A DNA stretch of 27,249 nucleotides from an uncultured Subdoligranulum sp. (GTDB taxonomy: Bacteria > Bacillota > Clostridia > Oscillospirales > Ruminococcaceae). A model generated the notes under the pieces. That model was given only the letters and a program-made list of their open reading frames with translations, did not search any database and had not been told where the DNA came from. Where the stretch lies: positions 1 to 27,249 of the forward strand of contig CAJFFY010000035.1 of the NCBI GenBank assembly GCA_904374465.1, read 5' to 3'. This document shows positions 1 through 7,782 of this stretch, piece by piece. A program made the position numbers and the translations under genes. Each line of letters begins with the position of its first letter. Position 1 is the stretch's first letter.

Positions 1-78
1 AATCTGCTGGCCTATCTGCAAAAGAAGGACATCAACCGTTATCGTGCCCTGATCGCTGAGCTGGGTCTGCGCAAGTAA
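1..78 (+). CDS. rpsO: 30S ribosomal protein S15, C-terminal end (partial)
   Basis: The window opens inside an open frame whose last 25 residues end in AELGLRK and a TAA stop. The stretch LLAYLQKKDINRYRALI matches the conserved C-terminal helix of ribosomal protein S15, which binds 16S rRNA in the central domain of the small subunit. The 5' part of the gene lies outside the window. Position supports the call: rpsO immediately upstream of pnp is a widely conserved bacterial order. A strong terminator follows within 10 bases, so most rpsO transcripts probably end before pnp. Confidence 0.93.
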   Translation, partial: NLLAYLQKKDINRYRALIAELGLRK

Positions 79-85
79 TTTTCGC

Positions 86-130
86 AAAAACGGGCAGGGT
101 GCACGCAAGCACCTTGCCCGTTTTTCTTTT
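86..130 (+). terminator. Intrinsic terminator after rpsO
   Basis: GGGCAGGGTGC and GCACCTTGCCC form an 11-bp stem with one G-U pair around a short ACGCAA loop. The stem is extended by flanking A and T runs and ends in a T-rich tract. It separates rpsO from pnp. Confidence 0.9.
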
Positions 131-183
131 TTCCACTGCCACGGCTTTCGGTCGCGGATGCCTGCCGTTTGCGCAGTAAATCG

Positions 184-234
184 AGCACCCAAGCATCGGC
201 TTGGCTGCTGGCTTTATTGCTCAAACCGGGAGCA
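184..234 (+). other. Two tandem hairpins in the pnp leader
   Basis: The first hairpin (184-209) has CCAAGC and GCTTGG arms around an ATCG loop, extended by AGCA/TGCT across a single C-C mismatch. The second (218-234) has TGCTC and GAGCA arms around seven bases. Both lie between the rpsO terminator and the pnp ribosome site. In E. coli the pnp leader folds into a hairpin used for RNase III/PNPase autoregulation, so a similar role is possible, but this is inference. No convincing pnp promoter was found in this leader. Confidence 0.4.
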
Positions 235-279
235 TGCGCGGCCACGGTATATAAAAATCCAAACAGAAGGAGAATCTTT

Positions 280-2436
280 ATGGCTTACGAATTTGCTTCC
301 CGGCTGGAAACATTCCCCCACTACCGCAAATTTGAAACCACCTTTGCCGGCCGCCCCTTTGTGGTGGAAACCGGCAAGATGTGCGGCCTGTCCAACGGCA
401 GCGCCATGGTCCGCTACGGGGACACTTGCGTGCTGTGCAACGTCACCATGAGCGAGAAACCCCGGGAAGGCGTGGATTTCTTCCCCCTGAGCGTGGAGTT
501 TGAGGAGAAGCTCTATGCGGCAGGACGGATCCCCGGCAGCTTCATGCGCCGCGAAGGCCGCCCCGGCGAACATGCCATCCTGTCCTCCCGTGTGGTGGAT
601 CGCCCCATCCGGCCTCTCTTCCCCAAGGACATGCGCAACGATGTCTGCGTCACCATGACGGTCATGAGCCTGGACCCGGACAACTCTGCCGAGATCACCG
701 GTATGAACGGCGCCTCCCTGGCCATTGCCATGTCCGACATTCCCTGGAACGGTCCCATCGCCGGTGTCTTTGTGGGCCTGGTGGACGGTGAGATCGTCCT
801 GAACCCCACCAAGGAACAGCGGGAACGCAGCGACCTGTCCCTGACCCTGGCGGCCAGCGAAGAGAAGATCGTCATGATCGAGGCCGGCGCCAACGAAGTG
901 GACGAGGCCACCATGATGGAGGCCATCAAGGCCGGCCATGCCGAGATCAAGAAGATGCTGGCTTTCATCAACAGCATCGTGGCGGAGATCGGCAAACCCA
1001 AGAAGACCTTTACTCCGGTGGAGCTGGACCACGGCCTGCTGGCGGATGTCTATGCCAAGCACCTGGACGAGGTCAAGGCTGCCATGGATACCGACGACAA
1101 GAACGTCCGCGATGCCGCTTTGCTGCCCATCATGGACGCTATTGCGGCCGAGCATCCCGAGCTGACCGCTGCCGATATCGACCTGATCAGCTACAAGCTG
1201 CAGAAAAAGGTGGTCCGCACCTGGCTGCTGGAAGAGGGCAAGCGTGTGGATGGCCGCGGCATCAATGAAATCCGCCCGCTGGCGGCGGAAGTGGGCTTGC
1301 TGCCCCGGGTACACGGTTCCGGTATGTTCACCCGCGGCCAGACCCAGGTGCTGACGGTCTGCACCCTGGGCTCCACCAAGGACGCCCAGCTCATGGACGA
1401 TCTGTCCGATACCCAGTATAAACGGTACATCCATCACTATAACTTCCCGCCCTACTCCGTGGGCGAGGCCCGCGCACCGCGCAGCCCCGGCCGCCGTGAG
1501 ATCGGTCACGGCAACCTGGCCGAGCGCGCCCTGGTGCCCGTGCTGCCGGACCAGAGTGAGTTCCCCTACACCATCCGCTGCGTGTCGGAGGTGCTTTCCT
1601 CCAACGGCTCCACCTCCCAGGCTTCCATCTGCGGTTCCACGCTGGCACTGATGGATGCCGGCGTGCCCATCAAGGCACCGGTGGCCGGCATCTCCTGCGG
1701 TCTGATCACCGACGGTGACCCGCTGCACGGCGGTCGCTGGATGACCATGCTGGACATCCAGGGCGTGGAGGATTTCCACGGCGATATGGACTTCAAGGTG
1801 GGCGGTACCCGCCGCGGCATCACTGCCATCCAGATGGACATCAAGGTGGATGGTCTGACCTATGAGATCGTGGAGGAGGCACTGGAGAAGTGCCGCAAGG
1901 GCCGTCTGTATATTTTGGACGAGATCATCAAGCCGGTCATCGCTGAACCGCGTGCCGAGTTGTCTCCCTATGCACCCAAGATGTTCAGCATGATGATTCC
2001 TGTGGACAAGATCAAGGACGTCATCGGCAAGGGCGGCAAGGTCATCCAGGAGATGTGCGCCAACTTCAACTGCAAGATCGACATCGAGGAGGACGGCCAC
2101 GTCTTTATCTCGGCGGTGGATCAGGAGGACGCCAAGCGCGCCATTGCCACCATCAAGACCATTGTGGAGGACCCCGAGATCGGTGCCATCTACAAGGGCC
2201 GCGTAACCCGTCTGATGAACTTCGGCGCCTTTGTGGAGATTGCCCCCGGCAAGGAAGGCCTGGTCCATATCTCCAAGCTGGAGGATCATCGTGTGGAACA
2301 CGTGGAGGATGTGGTTGCCGTGGGCGATCCCATCTTCGTTATGGTCACCGACATCGACCAGCAGGGACGCATCAATCTGTCCCGCAAGGATGCGCTGGCA
2401 GCCATCGCCAAGAAGCGTGCCGCCCAGCAGCAGTAA
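280..2436 (+). CDS. pnp: Polyribonucleotide nucleotidyltransferase (PNPase)
   Basis: This encodes a 718-residue 3'-5' phosphorolytic exoribonuclease of mRNA turnover and small-RNA metabolism; the family forms trimers in the cytoplasm. The ATG at 280 is chosen because AGAAGGAGA sits just upstream; the frame stays open further upstream, but that extension is not PNPase-like. Two RNase PH domains are visible. The second carries the catalytic-region motif DFHGDMDFKVGG (about 498-509), with D498, D504 and K506 matching the family's conserved Asp-Asp-Lys. A KH domain with the loop VIGKGGK follows (about 568-625), then an S1 domain (about 635-705, GRVTRLMNFGAFVEI). Length is normal for the family. 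A terminator follows closely. Identification is firm. Confidence 0.98.
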   Translation: MAYEFASRLETFPHYRKFETTFAGRPFVVETGKMCGLSNGSAMVRYGDTCVLCNVTMSEKPREGVDFFPLSVEFEEKLYAAGRIPGSFMRREGRPGEHAILSSRVVDRPIRPLFPKDMRNDVCVTMTVMSLDPDNSAEITGMNGASLAIAMSDIPWNGPIAGVFVGLVDGEIVLNPTKEQRERSDLSLTLAASEEKIVMIEAGANEVDEATMMEAIKAGHAEIKKMLAFINSIVAEIGKPKKTFTPVELDHGLLADVYAKHLDEVKAAMDTDDKNVRDAALLPIMDAIAAEHPELTAADIDLISYKLQKKVVRTWLLEEGKRVDGRGINEIRPLAAEVGLLPRVHGSGMFTRGQTQVLTVCTLGSTKDAQLMDDLSDTQYKRYIHHYNFPPYSVGEARAPRSPGRREIGHGNLAERALVPVLPDQSEFPYTIRCVSEVLSSNGSTSQASICGSTLALMDAGVPIKAPVAGISCGLITDGDPLHGGRWMTMLDIQGVEDFHGDMDFKVGGTRRGITAIQMDIKVDGLTYEIVEEALEKCRKGRLYILDEIIKPVIAEPRAELSPYAPKMFSMMIPVDKIKDVIGKGGKVIQEMCANFNCKIDIEEDGHVFISAVDQEDAKRAIATIKTIVEDPEIGAIYKGRVTRLMNFGAFVEIAPGKEGLVHISKLEDHRVEHVEDVVAVGDPIFVMVTDIDQQGRINLSRKDALAAIAKKRAAQQQ

Positions 2437-2450
2437 TTTTTGAACAATCC

Positions 2451-2486
2451 AAAAAGGACCGGCTCCGCAGGGAGCCGGTCCTTTTT
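2451..2486. terminator. Bidirectional terminator between pnp and ackA
   Basis: AAAAAGGACCGGCTCC and its exact complement flank a GCAG loop, giving a 16-bp stem with A and T runs at both ends. It can terminate pnp rightward and ackA leftward. Confidence 0.92.
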
Positions 2487-2532
2487 ATATTTGGCCTTCT
2501 GTTTTGTGGAACAAAGCGTAGAAGCGGAAAAA

Positions 2533-3741
2533 TTAGCCTTCCAGCACTTCCTTGGTGTCGCGAGCGATCATCAGCTCCTCGTTGGTTTCCACAACCAGGG
2601 TGCGCACACGGGCGCCCCAGGCCGTGATCTCCACCACGTCCTTGTGCTGGCTGCGCACACCGTGGTTCTTATCGGTGTCGATGCGGATGCCCAGCCAGTC
2701 CATGTGGTGGCAGATCTTGGCGCGGGACTCATCGTCATGCTCGCCGATGCCGCCGGTGAAGACGATGGCGTCCACACCGCCCATGGCGGCAATGTAGCTG
2801 CCAATGGTCTTCTTGATCTGGTAGTTCAGCATATCCAGTGCCATCTGGGCGCGCTCATTGCCCTCCTTGGCAGCGGACTCCACATCACGCATATCGCTGG
2901 AAACGCCGGAAACACCCAGCAGACCGGATTCCTTGTTCAGGATCTCATCCAGCTGATGACCGGTGATACCCAGGGTGTACTTCAGGTAGTTGACCACCGA
3001 GGGGTCCAGGTCGCCGCAGCGGGTGCCCATCATCAGGCCGGCCAGCGGGGTCATGCCCATGGAGGTATCCACCACGCGGCCCTGGTCTACGGCGGCAATG
3101 GAAGAACCGTTGCCCAGGTGGCAGGTGATCAGCTTCAGGCGCTCAATGGGCTCCTCCAGATACTCGGCGGCACGGTGGCTGACATACTTGTGGCTGGTGC
3201 CATGGAAGCCGTAGCGGCGGACGCCGTACTTCTCATAGTACTCGTAGGGGATGGCGTACATGTAAGCCTTGGGGGGCATGGTGGAGTGGAACGCAGTGTC
3301 GAAAACGGCCACGTTGGGCTTGTCCTCGCCAAAAACCTTGTAGGAAGCTTCAATGCCCAGGATGGCGGCGGGGTTGTGCAGCGGCGCCAGGGGAGACAGG
3401 TCCTTGATGGCTTTGATCACATCGGGCGTGATCAGGCAGCTTTTCTTGAACTTTTCGCCGCCGTGGACGACGCGATGGCCGATGGCATCAATCTCGCTCA
3501 CAGAGTCGATCACCTTGCCGTTGCCGGTGGTCATCTTCTTGACGACTTCGCCGAAGGCTTCGGTATGGGTGGGGAAGATTGCGGGCGTGGTTGCCTTCTG
3601 GCCGTTGGCCTCATGGGTAATCATGCTGCTTTCCATGCCGATGCGTTCGCACAGGCCTTTGCACAGTACCTTCTCACCGTCCATATCGATGAGCTGATAC
3701 TTCAGGCTCGAAGAACCGCAGTTGATAACCAGAACTTTCAT
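2533..3741 (-). CDS. ackA: Acetate kinase
   Basis: This 402-residue cytoplasmic kinase interconverts acetyl phosphate plus ADP with acetate plus ATP, giving substrate-level ATP during fermentation. Family motifs are clear: N-terminal VLVINCGSSSLKY, GHRVVHGGEKF, VFDTAFHSTMP with the conserved catalytic Asp, YGFHGTSHKYV, HLGNGSSI, MGTRCGDLDP with the conserved Arg, and C-terminal FTGGIGEHD. Length is typical. The start is fixed by AAGGAGGAA just upstream of the ATG. The usual partner phosphotransacetylase is not adjacent, so acetyl phosphate must come from a gene elsewhere. The gene diverges from tmcAL; a consensus promoter lies at 3803-3831 and a shared terminator at 2451-2486. Confidence 0.98.
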   Translation of the reverse strand: MKVLVINCGSSSLKYQLIDMDGEKVLCKGLCERIGMESSMITHEANGQKATTPAIFPTHTEAFGEVVKKMTTGNGKVIDSVSEIDAIGHRVVHGGEKFKKSCLITPDVIKAIKDLSPLAPLHNPAAILGIEASYKVFGEDKPNVAVFDTAFHSTMPPKAYMYAIPYEYYEKYGVRRYGFHGTSHKYVSHRAAEYLEEPIERLKLITCHLGNGSSIAAVDQGRVVDTSMGMTPLAGLMMGTRCGDLDPSVVNYLKYTLGITGHQLDEILNKESGLLGVSGVSSDMRDVESAAKEGNERAQMALDMLNYQIKKTIGSYIAAMGGVDAIVFTGGIGEHDDESRAKICHHMDWLGIRIDTDKNHGVRSQHKDVVEITAWGARVRTLVVETNEELMIARDTKEVLEG

Positions 3742-3783
3742 GGGGTTTCCTCCTTCAATACTAGGGGCGACAAAAAGCCGCTC

Positions 3784-3812
3784 TTTTCATCTTGTTGAAT
3801 TTATTATATAAT
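3784..3812 (+). promoter_or_regulatory. Candidate promoter of tmcAL
   Basis: On the plus strand, TTTTCA (four of six matches to consensus) and TATAAT at 3807-3812 are 17 bases apart. The ten bases ATTATATAAT (3803-3812) are a perfect palindrome, so the same element supplies a -10 in both directions. Confidence 0.6.
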
Positions 3813-3831
3813 GAGCACACCTTATTTTCAA
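3803..3831 (-). promoter_or_regulatory. Sigma-A promoter of ackA
   Basis: Read on the minus strand, TTGAAA and TATAAT are separated by exactly 17 bases. The predicted transcript starts near 3796, about 55 bases before the ATG. The -10 hexamer overlaps the -10 of the opposite tmcAL promoter. Confidence 0.8.
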
Positions 3832-3880
3832 GAACAATAAACGCAAGATAGCACAATTTTTGCATAGTAGGAGGGTCCCC

Positions 3881-5047
3881 ATGGAGTTTGCGGGCATCAT
3901 CACCGAATACGATCCCTTTCACAACGGCCACGCCGCCCAATTGGCAGCGGTTCGCCGGGCGGGTGCCCGGTGCATTGCCGTATGCATGAGCAGCGGTGCT
4001 GTGCAGCGGGGTGGGGTGTCCATTGTGCCGGAATCGGTGCGGGTACGGGCGGCGCTGGCCTCGGGGGCGGACCTGGTGTTGGCATTGCCGGCACCTTATG
4101 CCTGTGCCACCGCAGAACAGTTTGCCGCAGCCGGGGTTCACCTGTTGGCGGCGCTGGGGTGTGACACACTGGCCTTTGGGGCGGAAACCCCGGATCCGGC
4201 CCCGCTGCTGCAGGCGGCCCGGCTTTTGCGGGAGGAAGCACTGCAGCCCCTGCTGCGCCGGAAACTTTCTGCGGGGGTGACCTACGCCGTGGCCCGGTCC
4301 CAGGCGGCGGAGGAATTGGCGCCGGGAATGGGGGACCTGCTGCGTACTCCCAATAATATCCTGGGGGTGGAATACTGCAAGGCCATCCTGGCGCAGCAGG
4401 CCCCGCTGACACCGCTGCCGCTGCCCCGCTGGGGGGCGGCCCACGGAGGTGCGCCGGGTACCCACAACGGGGTGGCCATGGCCAGCGCCAGCCACCTGCG
4501 GGGAATTCCGCTGGCGCAATGGGCGCCCTTTGTGCCGGATTCGGCGCTGGTGTTGTATCAGCAGGCCCGGACAGCGGGGCAATGGCTGGACGGCAGGCGG
4601 CTGGAAACGGCACTTCTTGCGTTGTTGCGGGCGATGCCACCCGAACGGTTCGCGACGGTCCGCGGTGTCAGTGAGGGACTGGAACATCGTCTGGAGGCGG
4701 CGGTCCGGGAAGCAGGCAGCCTGGAGGACCTGTATGCCAGGTTGAAAACCAAGCGCTATCCCCACGCGCGGCTGCGCAGGCTGGTATTGGATGCAGCCCT
4801 GCAGATCCCCGGCAATTTGCCGGCGCCCCCCTACCTGCAGGTGCTGGGGGCCCGCAAAGAAGCTCTGCCCCGGCTTTCCCGGGCCGGTCTGCCGGCGGGA
4901 ACGTCCCTGGCCGATCTGGCCAAAACCGGGCCGGAAGCCCGGCAGATTGCAGAGCTGCACAGCCGTGCGGTGGATTTTTCGTCACTTTGCAGAGAAACAA
5001 TCTTCCCCATGGGGCTTGCTTTTACCGCCAAACCGGTGGTACTATAA
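3881..5047 (+). CDS. tmcAL: tRNA(Met) cytidine acetate ligase (TmcAL, YlbM family)
   Basis: This 388-residue protein belongs to the family that uses acetate and ATP to form N4-acetylcytidine at wobble position 34 of elongator tRNA-Met. The N-terminus GIITEYDPFHNGHAAQL carries the nucleotidyltransferase-fold HxGH motif. It is followed by the family-typical segment MSSGAVQRGG and, further on, RTPNNILGVEYCKA. The ATG at 3881 is preferred because AGGAGGG ends five bases before it; a TTG seven codons upstream would place the ribosome site inside the gene. Codon use is strongly G/C-ending. It diverges from ackA, a neighbour seen in other Clostridia, and its substrate acetate is the product of that pathway. 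The family assignment is good; activity is inferred. Confidence 0.93.
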   Translation: MEFAGIITEYDPFHNGHAAQLAAVRRAGARCIAVCMSSGAVQRGGVSIVPESVRVRAALASGADLVLALPAPYACATAEQFAAAGVHLLAALGCDTLAFGAETPDPAPLLQAARLLREEALQPLLRRKLSAGVTYAVARSQAAEELAPGMGDLLRTPNNILGVEYCKAILAQQAPLTPLPLPRWGAAHGGAPGTHNGVAMASASHLRGIPLAQWAPFVPDSALVLYQQARTAGQWLDGRRLETALLALLRAMPPERFATVRGVSEGLEHRLEAAVREAGSLEDLYARLKTKRYPHARLRRLVLDAALQIPGNLPAPPYLQVLGARKEALPRLSRAGLPAGTSLADLAKTGPEARQIAELHSRAVDFSSLCRETIFPMGLAFTAKPVVL

Positions 5048-5048
5048 T
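5043..5048 (+). promoter_or_regulatory. Possible -10 element for the Fe-S flavoprotein gene
   Basis: A perfect TATAAT overlaps the stop codon of tmcAL, 100 bases before the next start. No good -35 lies at standard spacing (TTGCTT is 21 bases away), so this may be a weak or activator-dependent promoter, or chance. Confidence 0.3.
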
Positions 5049-5060
5049 ATGGAGAAAAAA

Positions 5061-5096
5061 CGCGAAAAGAGGCAACTTTGTTGCATTTTTAACGCG
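5061..5096 (+). other. Leader hairpin upstream of the Fe-S flavoprotein gene
   Basis: GCAAC and GTTGC pair around TTT and are followed directly by ATTTTT. Outer CGCG/CGCG and AAAA/TTTT pairs could extend the structure. It could be a weak terminator for tmcAL or a leader structure for the next gene. Confidence 0.3.
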
Positions 5097-5147
5097 CAAA
5101 ATCCGTACGGCTCAACCACTTTAATACAACACAGAAGGAGAAGATTT

Positions 5148-6428
5148 ATGGCACTGCACGTAATGGACGAAGCCAACCACTGCCTTGGCTGCAAAAATCC
5201 CCGCTGCCAGCAGGGGTGCCCCATCCACACCAACATCCCCGAGGTCATCCGTCTGCTCAAAGCCAACCAGCTCAACGAAGCCGGGCGGATGCTGTTTGAA
5301 AACAATCCCCTGACAACGGTTTGCTCGCTGGTCTGCAACCATGAAAATCAGTGTGAGGGGCATTGCGTGCAGGGCATCAAGGGCGCGCCGGTGCATTTTT
5401 CGGTCATCGAAAACTATATTTCCTCTACCTATGCCAGCCAGATGACCCACGGACCCGCCCAGCCCAACGGCAAAAAAGCGGCCATCGTGGGCTCCGGCCC
5501 GGCGGGCCTGACCATCGCGGTGATTCTGGCCCGGTACGGCTACGATGTGACGATTTTCGAAAGTCATGACAAGATCGGCGGCGTGCTGCGCTACGGTATC
5601 CCGGAATTCCGTCTGCCCAAATCGGTGCTGGATGACTTCGAATACCGGCATCTGTTGCTCAAGGACATCAAGGTGCGCCCCAATACCGATGTGGGCAAGG
5701 CGTTGCGCATTGAAGACCTCTTCCGGGACGGATACAAGGCGGTGTTCATCGGCACCGGTGTGTGGAGGCCCAACGCCCTGCATATCAAGGGCGAAAGCCT
5801 GGGTCACGTGCATTTTGCCATCAATTATCTGCAGAACCCGGACGTGTACCACTTGGGCAACCGGCTCATTGTGATCGGGGCCGGAAACGCGGCCATGGAC
5901 GTCTGCCGTACGGCCCTGCGCAACGGCACCCGCCATGTGGATTGCTTCTCGCTGTCCCGCAAGATTGCGGCCAGCGACTATGAGGCCAGCTACGCCAAAC
6001 TGGAGGGCGTGCAGTTCTTCTACAACAAAAAGCCGGTAGAGATCACCGACCGGGGGGTGGTGTTCCGGGACCTGCAGGAGGCAGAGGACGGTACCCTCAC
6101 CGAGATCGCCGGCAGCGAAAAGCTCTATCCCACCGACAGTGTCATTGTCTCGATCAGTCAGGGGCCCTGCACCACCATCACCGAGGACGAAAAGGAACTC
6201 AAGACCAACGAACGGGGCCTGTTTGTCACCGATGAAGTGGGCCGCACCAATGTGCCCGGTATTTTTGCCAGCGGAGATGCCGTCAAGGGCGCCCGCACCG
6301 TGGTGGAGGCGGTGGCCTACAGCAAAAAGGTGGCCGAAGCCATGCACGAATACATGCAGACGTTGCCGCCGGAAGGGCCTGACCCCTACGCAGATGTGCC
6401 GGTGGTGGCCTATGACGACGGCAACTGA
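5148..6428 (+). CDS. GltD-like NAD(P)-dependent FAD oxidoreductase with two Fe-S cysteine sets
   Basis: This 426-residue cytoplasmic flavoprotein resembles the small subunit of glutamate synthase and the NfnB/SudA group. The N-terminus holds two cysteine sets: C12, C15, C20, C24 (CLGCKNPRCQQGC) and C59, C63, C69, C73 (CSLVCNHENQCEGHC), the usual pattern for two 4Fe-4S clusters. The FAD dinucleotide fold is GSGPAG at 115-120, and the NAD(P) fold is VIGAGNAAMD at 242-251. A late GIFASGDAVKGARTVVEA segment is the second FAD-contacting motif. The start is set by AGAAGGAGA before the ATG; the frame is open far upstream, but that overlaps tmcAL. No GltB or NfnA gene is adjacent, so glutamate synthase activity cannot be assumed. 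A lipoprotein gene follows after 45 bases without a terminator. Confidence 0.9.
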   Translation: MALHVMDEANHCLGCKNPRCQQGCPIHTNIPEVIRLLKANQLNEAGRMLFENNPLTTVCSLVCNHENQCEGHCVQGIKGAPVHFSVIENYISSTYASQMTHGPAQPNGKKAAIVGSGPAGLTIAVILARYGYDVTIFESHDKIGGVLRYGIPEFRLPKSVLDDFEYRHLLLKDIKVRPNTDVGKALRIEDLFRDGYKAVFIGTGVWRPNALHIKGESLGHVHFAINYLQNPDVYHLGNRLIVIGAGNAAMDVCRTALRNGTRHVDCFSLSRKIAASDYEASYAKLEGVQFFYNKKPVEITDRGVVFRDLQEAEDGTLTEIAGSEKLYPTDSVIVSISQGPCTTITEDEKELKTNERGLFVTDEVGRTNVPGIFASGDAVKGARTVVEAVAYSKKVAEAMHEYMQTLPPEGPDPYADVPVVAYDDGN

Positions 6429-6473
6429 TATCTGACAGCTCCTCCCACACCCCTGCTGAAAGGAGGCCCCCCT

Positions 6474-7754
6474 GTGAAAAGGCTTTGCGCATCTCTGACC
6501 TTGTTGCTGTTGCTGACAGCTTGCGGCAAGCCGGCATCAACGTCCGCTACGTCAGCGGCCCCGTCTGCCACCACGCCGGAAATGGCGGAGCCTGCCGCTA
6601 CTCCGCAGCCCACCGTGGAGCCGGTGGTTTCGCTCCACTGGATCGGCAGGCAGAATGAGGCGGGGCTCTACCAGCGGGAGGCGTTCTATGATACCGAAAG
6701 TTACCTTTACGGGAACGGAGGTGTCGGGGCCCGCTATGTGGATTTTTCCCGTGCCACCGAGGAGGTTGTCGGCAAGCCGCTGGAACTGGAAAACGCCAAC
6801 CTGCAGCTGTTTGCCGATGGGGACTCCCTTTACTGGGTATGGTCCGGTATGATCCGGGACACCGCCATCCTGCTGCGCAGCGATCTGGACGGCGGCAACC
6901 GGGAATCGCTCTATGACTTCCCACAAGGGGTGTCACTTGGCGTGGGGGATGAAGGATTGGCCAGTGACGGTACGGCTTTGTATTTCCGTTATTGCCACAT
7001 TTCCGGCGATCCGAAAATTCCCGATGCATACGAACTGGTCCGGCTGGACCCGAATGCCGAAACGATGGAAACCCTGACAACCTGGAACGAGTTTGCCGGG
7101 TATCTACAGGGTGTTTGGCAGAATAAACTGTTGATCACCCGCACAACCCTTTCGGAGGATTGCCCGGTGGAACCGGTGTATGATCGGTACCGCGTGAGCA
7201 ATACCGAAGAATTGATGCCCTGGCTGACGACCACCCTTTGTGCGATGGATCCCGTCACCGGGGAGGAAGAAGTGTTGTACAGCTGCCCGGGCCGGTGGCT
7301 GGACCGGCGTTTGGACCGGGACGCTTTGTGGTACGTGGAGGAAGCACATCAACTGGTGTGCCGCTCGCTGGGAGAAGCCGAGGATACCATCCTGACACAA
7401 TTGCCCGGATCGCTGTACCTGTGGGATGTCTGCACAGAAGATGTTCTGCTGTACGGCCAGGAGGAGGGCAAAGAATGGCTCTATCTTTATAATCTTGCGG
7501 ATGGCACGCTGACCCGCAGCCCTCAGCGACGCTGGCTTGGCGGGGAAGACCGGGCCATCCCTGTGGTGAGCGAAGCCGGTCCCGGACGGTATCTTGTCAT
7601 TGATGACGCCAATACCGGCATGCAACAGCTGGCCGACAGGGAGGGAACCCAATACCTGATTGACGGGTACGCGCGGTATGCCATCGCCAGCCGAGAAGCC
7701 CTGCTGGACCAAAGTGTTCCGCTGACACCGGTCACACGGCCGGGGGCGCCCTGA
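6474..7754 (+). CDS. Lipoprotein of unknown function
   Basis: A 426-residue putative lipoprotein begins with GTG, chosen for the AAAGGAGG seven bases upstream. The signal peptide MKRLCASLTLLLLLTAC has a lipobox ending in C17, followed by a Ser/Thr/Ala/Pro linker to about residue 50. The rest is rich in short beta-type segments such as DSLYWVWSG, TALYFRYC and DVLLYGQEEG, with TGEEEVLYSC-like strands. This resembles the beta-propeller-like architecture of the lipoproteins at 18347 and 19659, although their Cys/His motif is absent here. It sits between the Fe-S flavoprotein gene and the PfkB-family kinase gene with short gaps, so it is probably co-transcribed. No function is recognised. Confidence 0.85.
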   Translation: MKRLCASLTLLLLLTACGKPASTSATSAAPSATTPEMAEPAATPQPTVEPVVSLHWIGRQNEAGLYQREAFYDTESYLYGNGGVGARYVDFSRATEEVVGKPLELENANLQLFADGDSLYWVWSGMIRDTAILLRSDLDGGNRESLYDFPQGVSLGVGDEGLASDGTALYFRYCHISGDPKIPDAYELVRLDPNAETMETLTTWNEFAGYLQGVWQNKLLITRTTLSEDCPVEPVYDRYRVSNTEELMPWLTTTLCAMDPVTGEEEVLYSCPGRWLDRRLDRDALWYVEEAHQLVCRSLGEAEDTILTQLPGSLYLWDVCTEDVLLYGQEEGKEWLYLYNLADGTLTRSPQRRWLGGEDRAIPVVSEAGPGRYLVIDDANTGMQQLADREGTQYLIDGYARYAIASREALLDQSVPLTPVTRPGAP

Positions 7755-7782
7755 AGGGGACCGAAACAAGGAAAGGATTTCT

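Noticed and set aside
248..255. TATATAAA before pnp as a -10 element
   Set aside because: No recognisable -35 lies 16-18 bases upstream, and the leader would be only about 20 bases.
214..2301. Long open frame on the strand opposite pnp
   Set aside because: It lies entirely over pnp in a GC-rich gene where codon bias removes stops from the opposite strand. The translation is a low-complexity His/Gly/Leu/Asp-rich string with no ribosome site.
2440..3798. Open frame opposite ackA
   Set aside because: Antisense shadow of acetate kinase; no family features and it includes the shared terminator and the ackA ribosome site.
4791..5147. N-terminal extension of the Fe-S flavoprotein frame
   Set aside because: It overlaps the end of tmcAL in another frame and ignores the strong ribosome site at the ATG at 5148.
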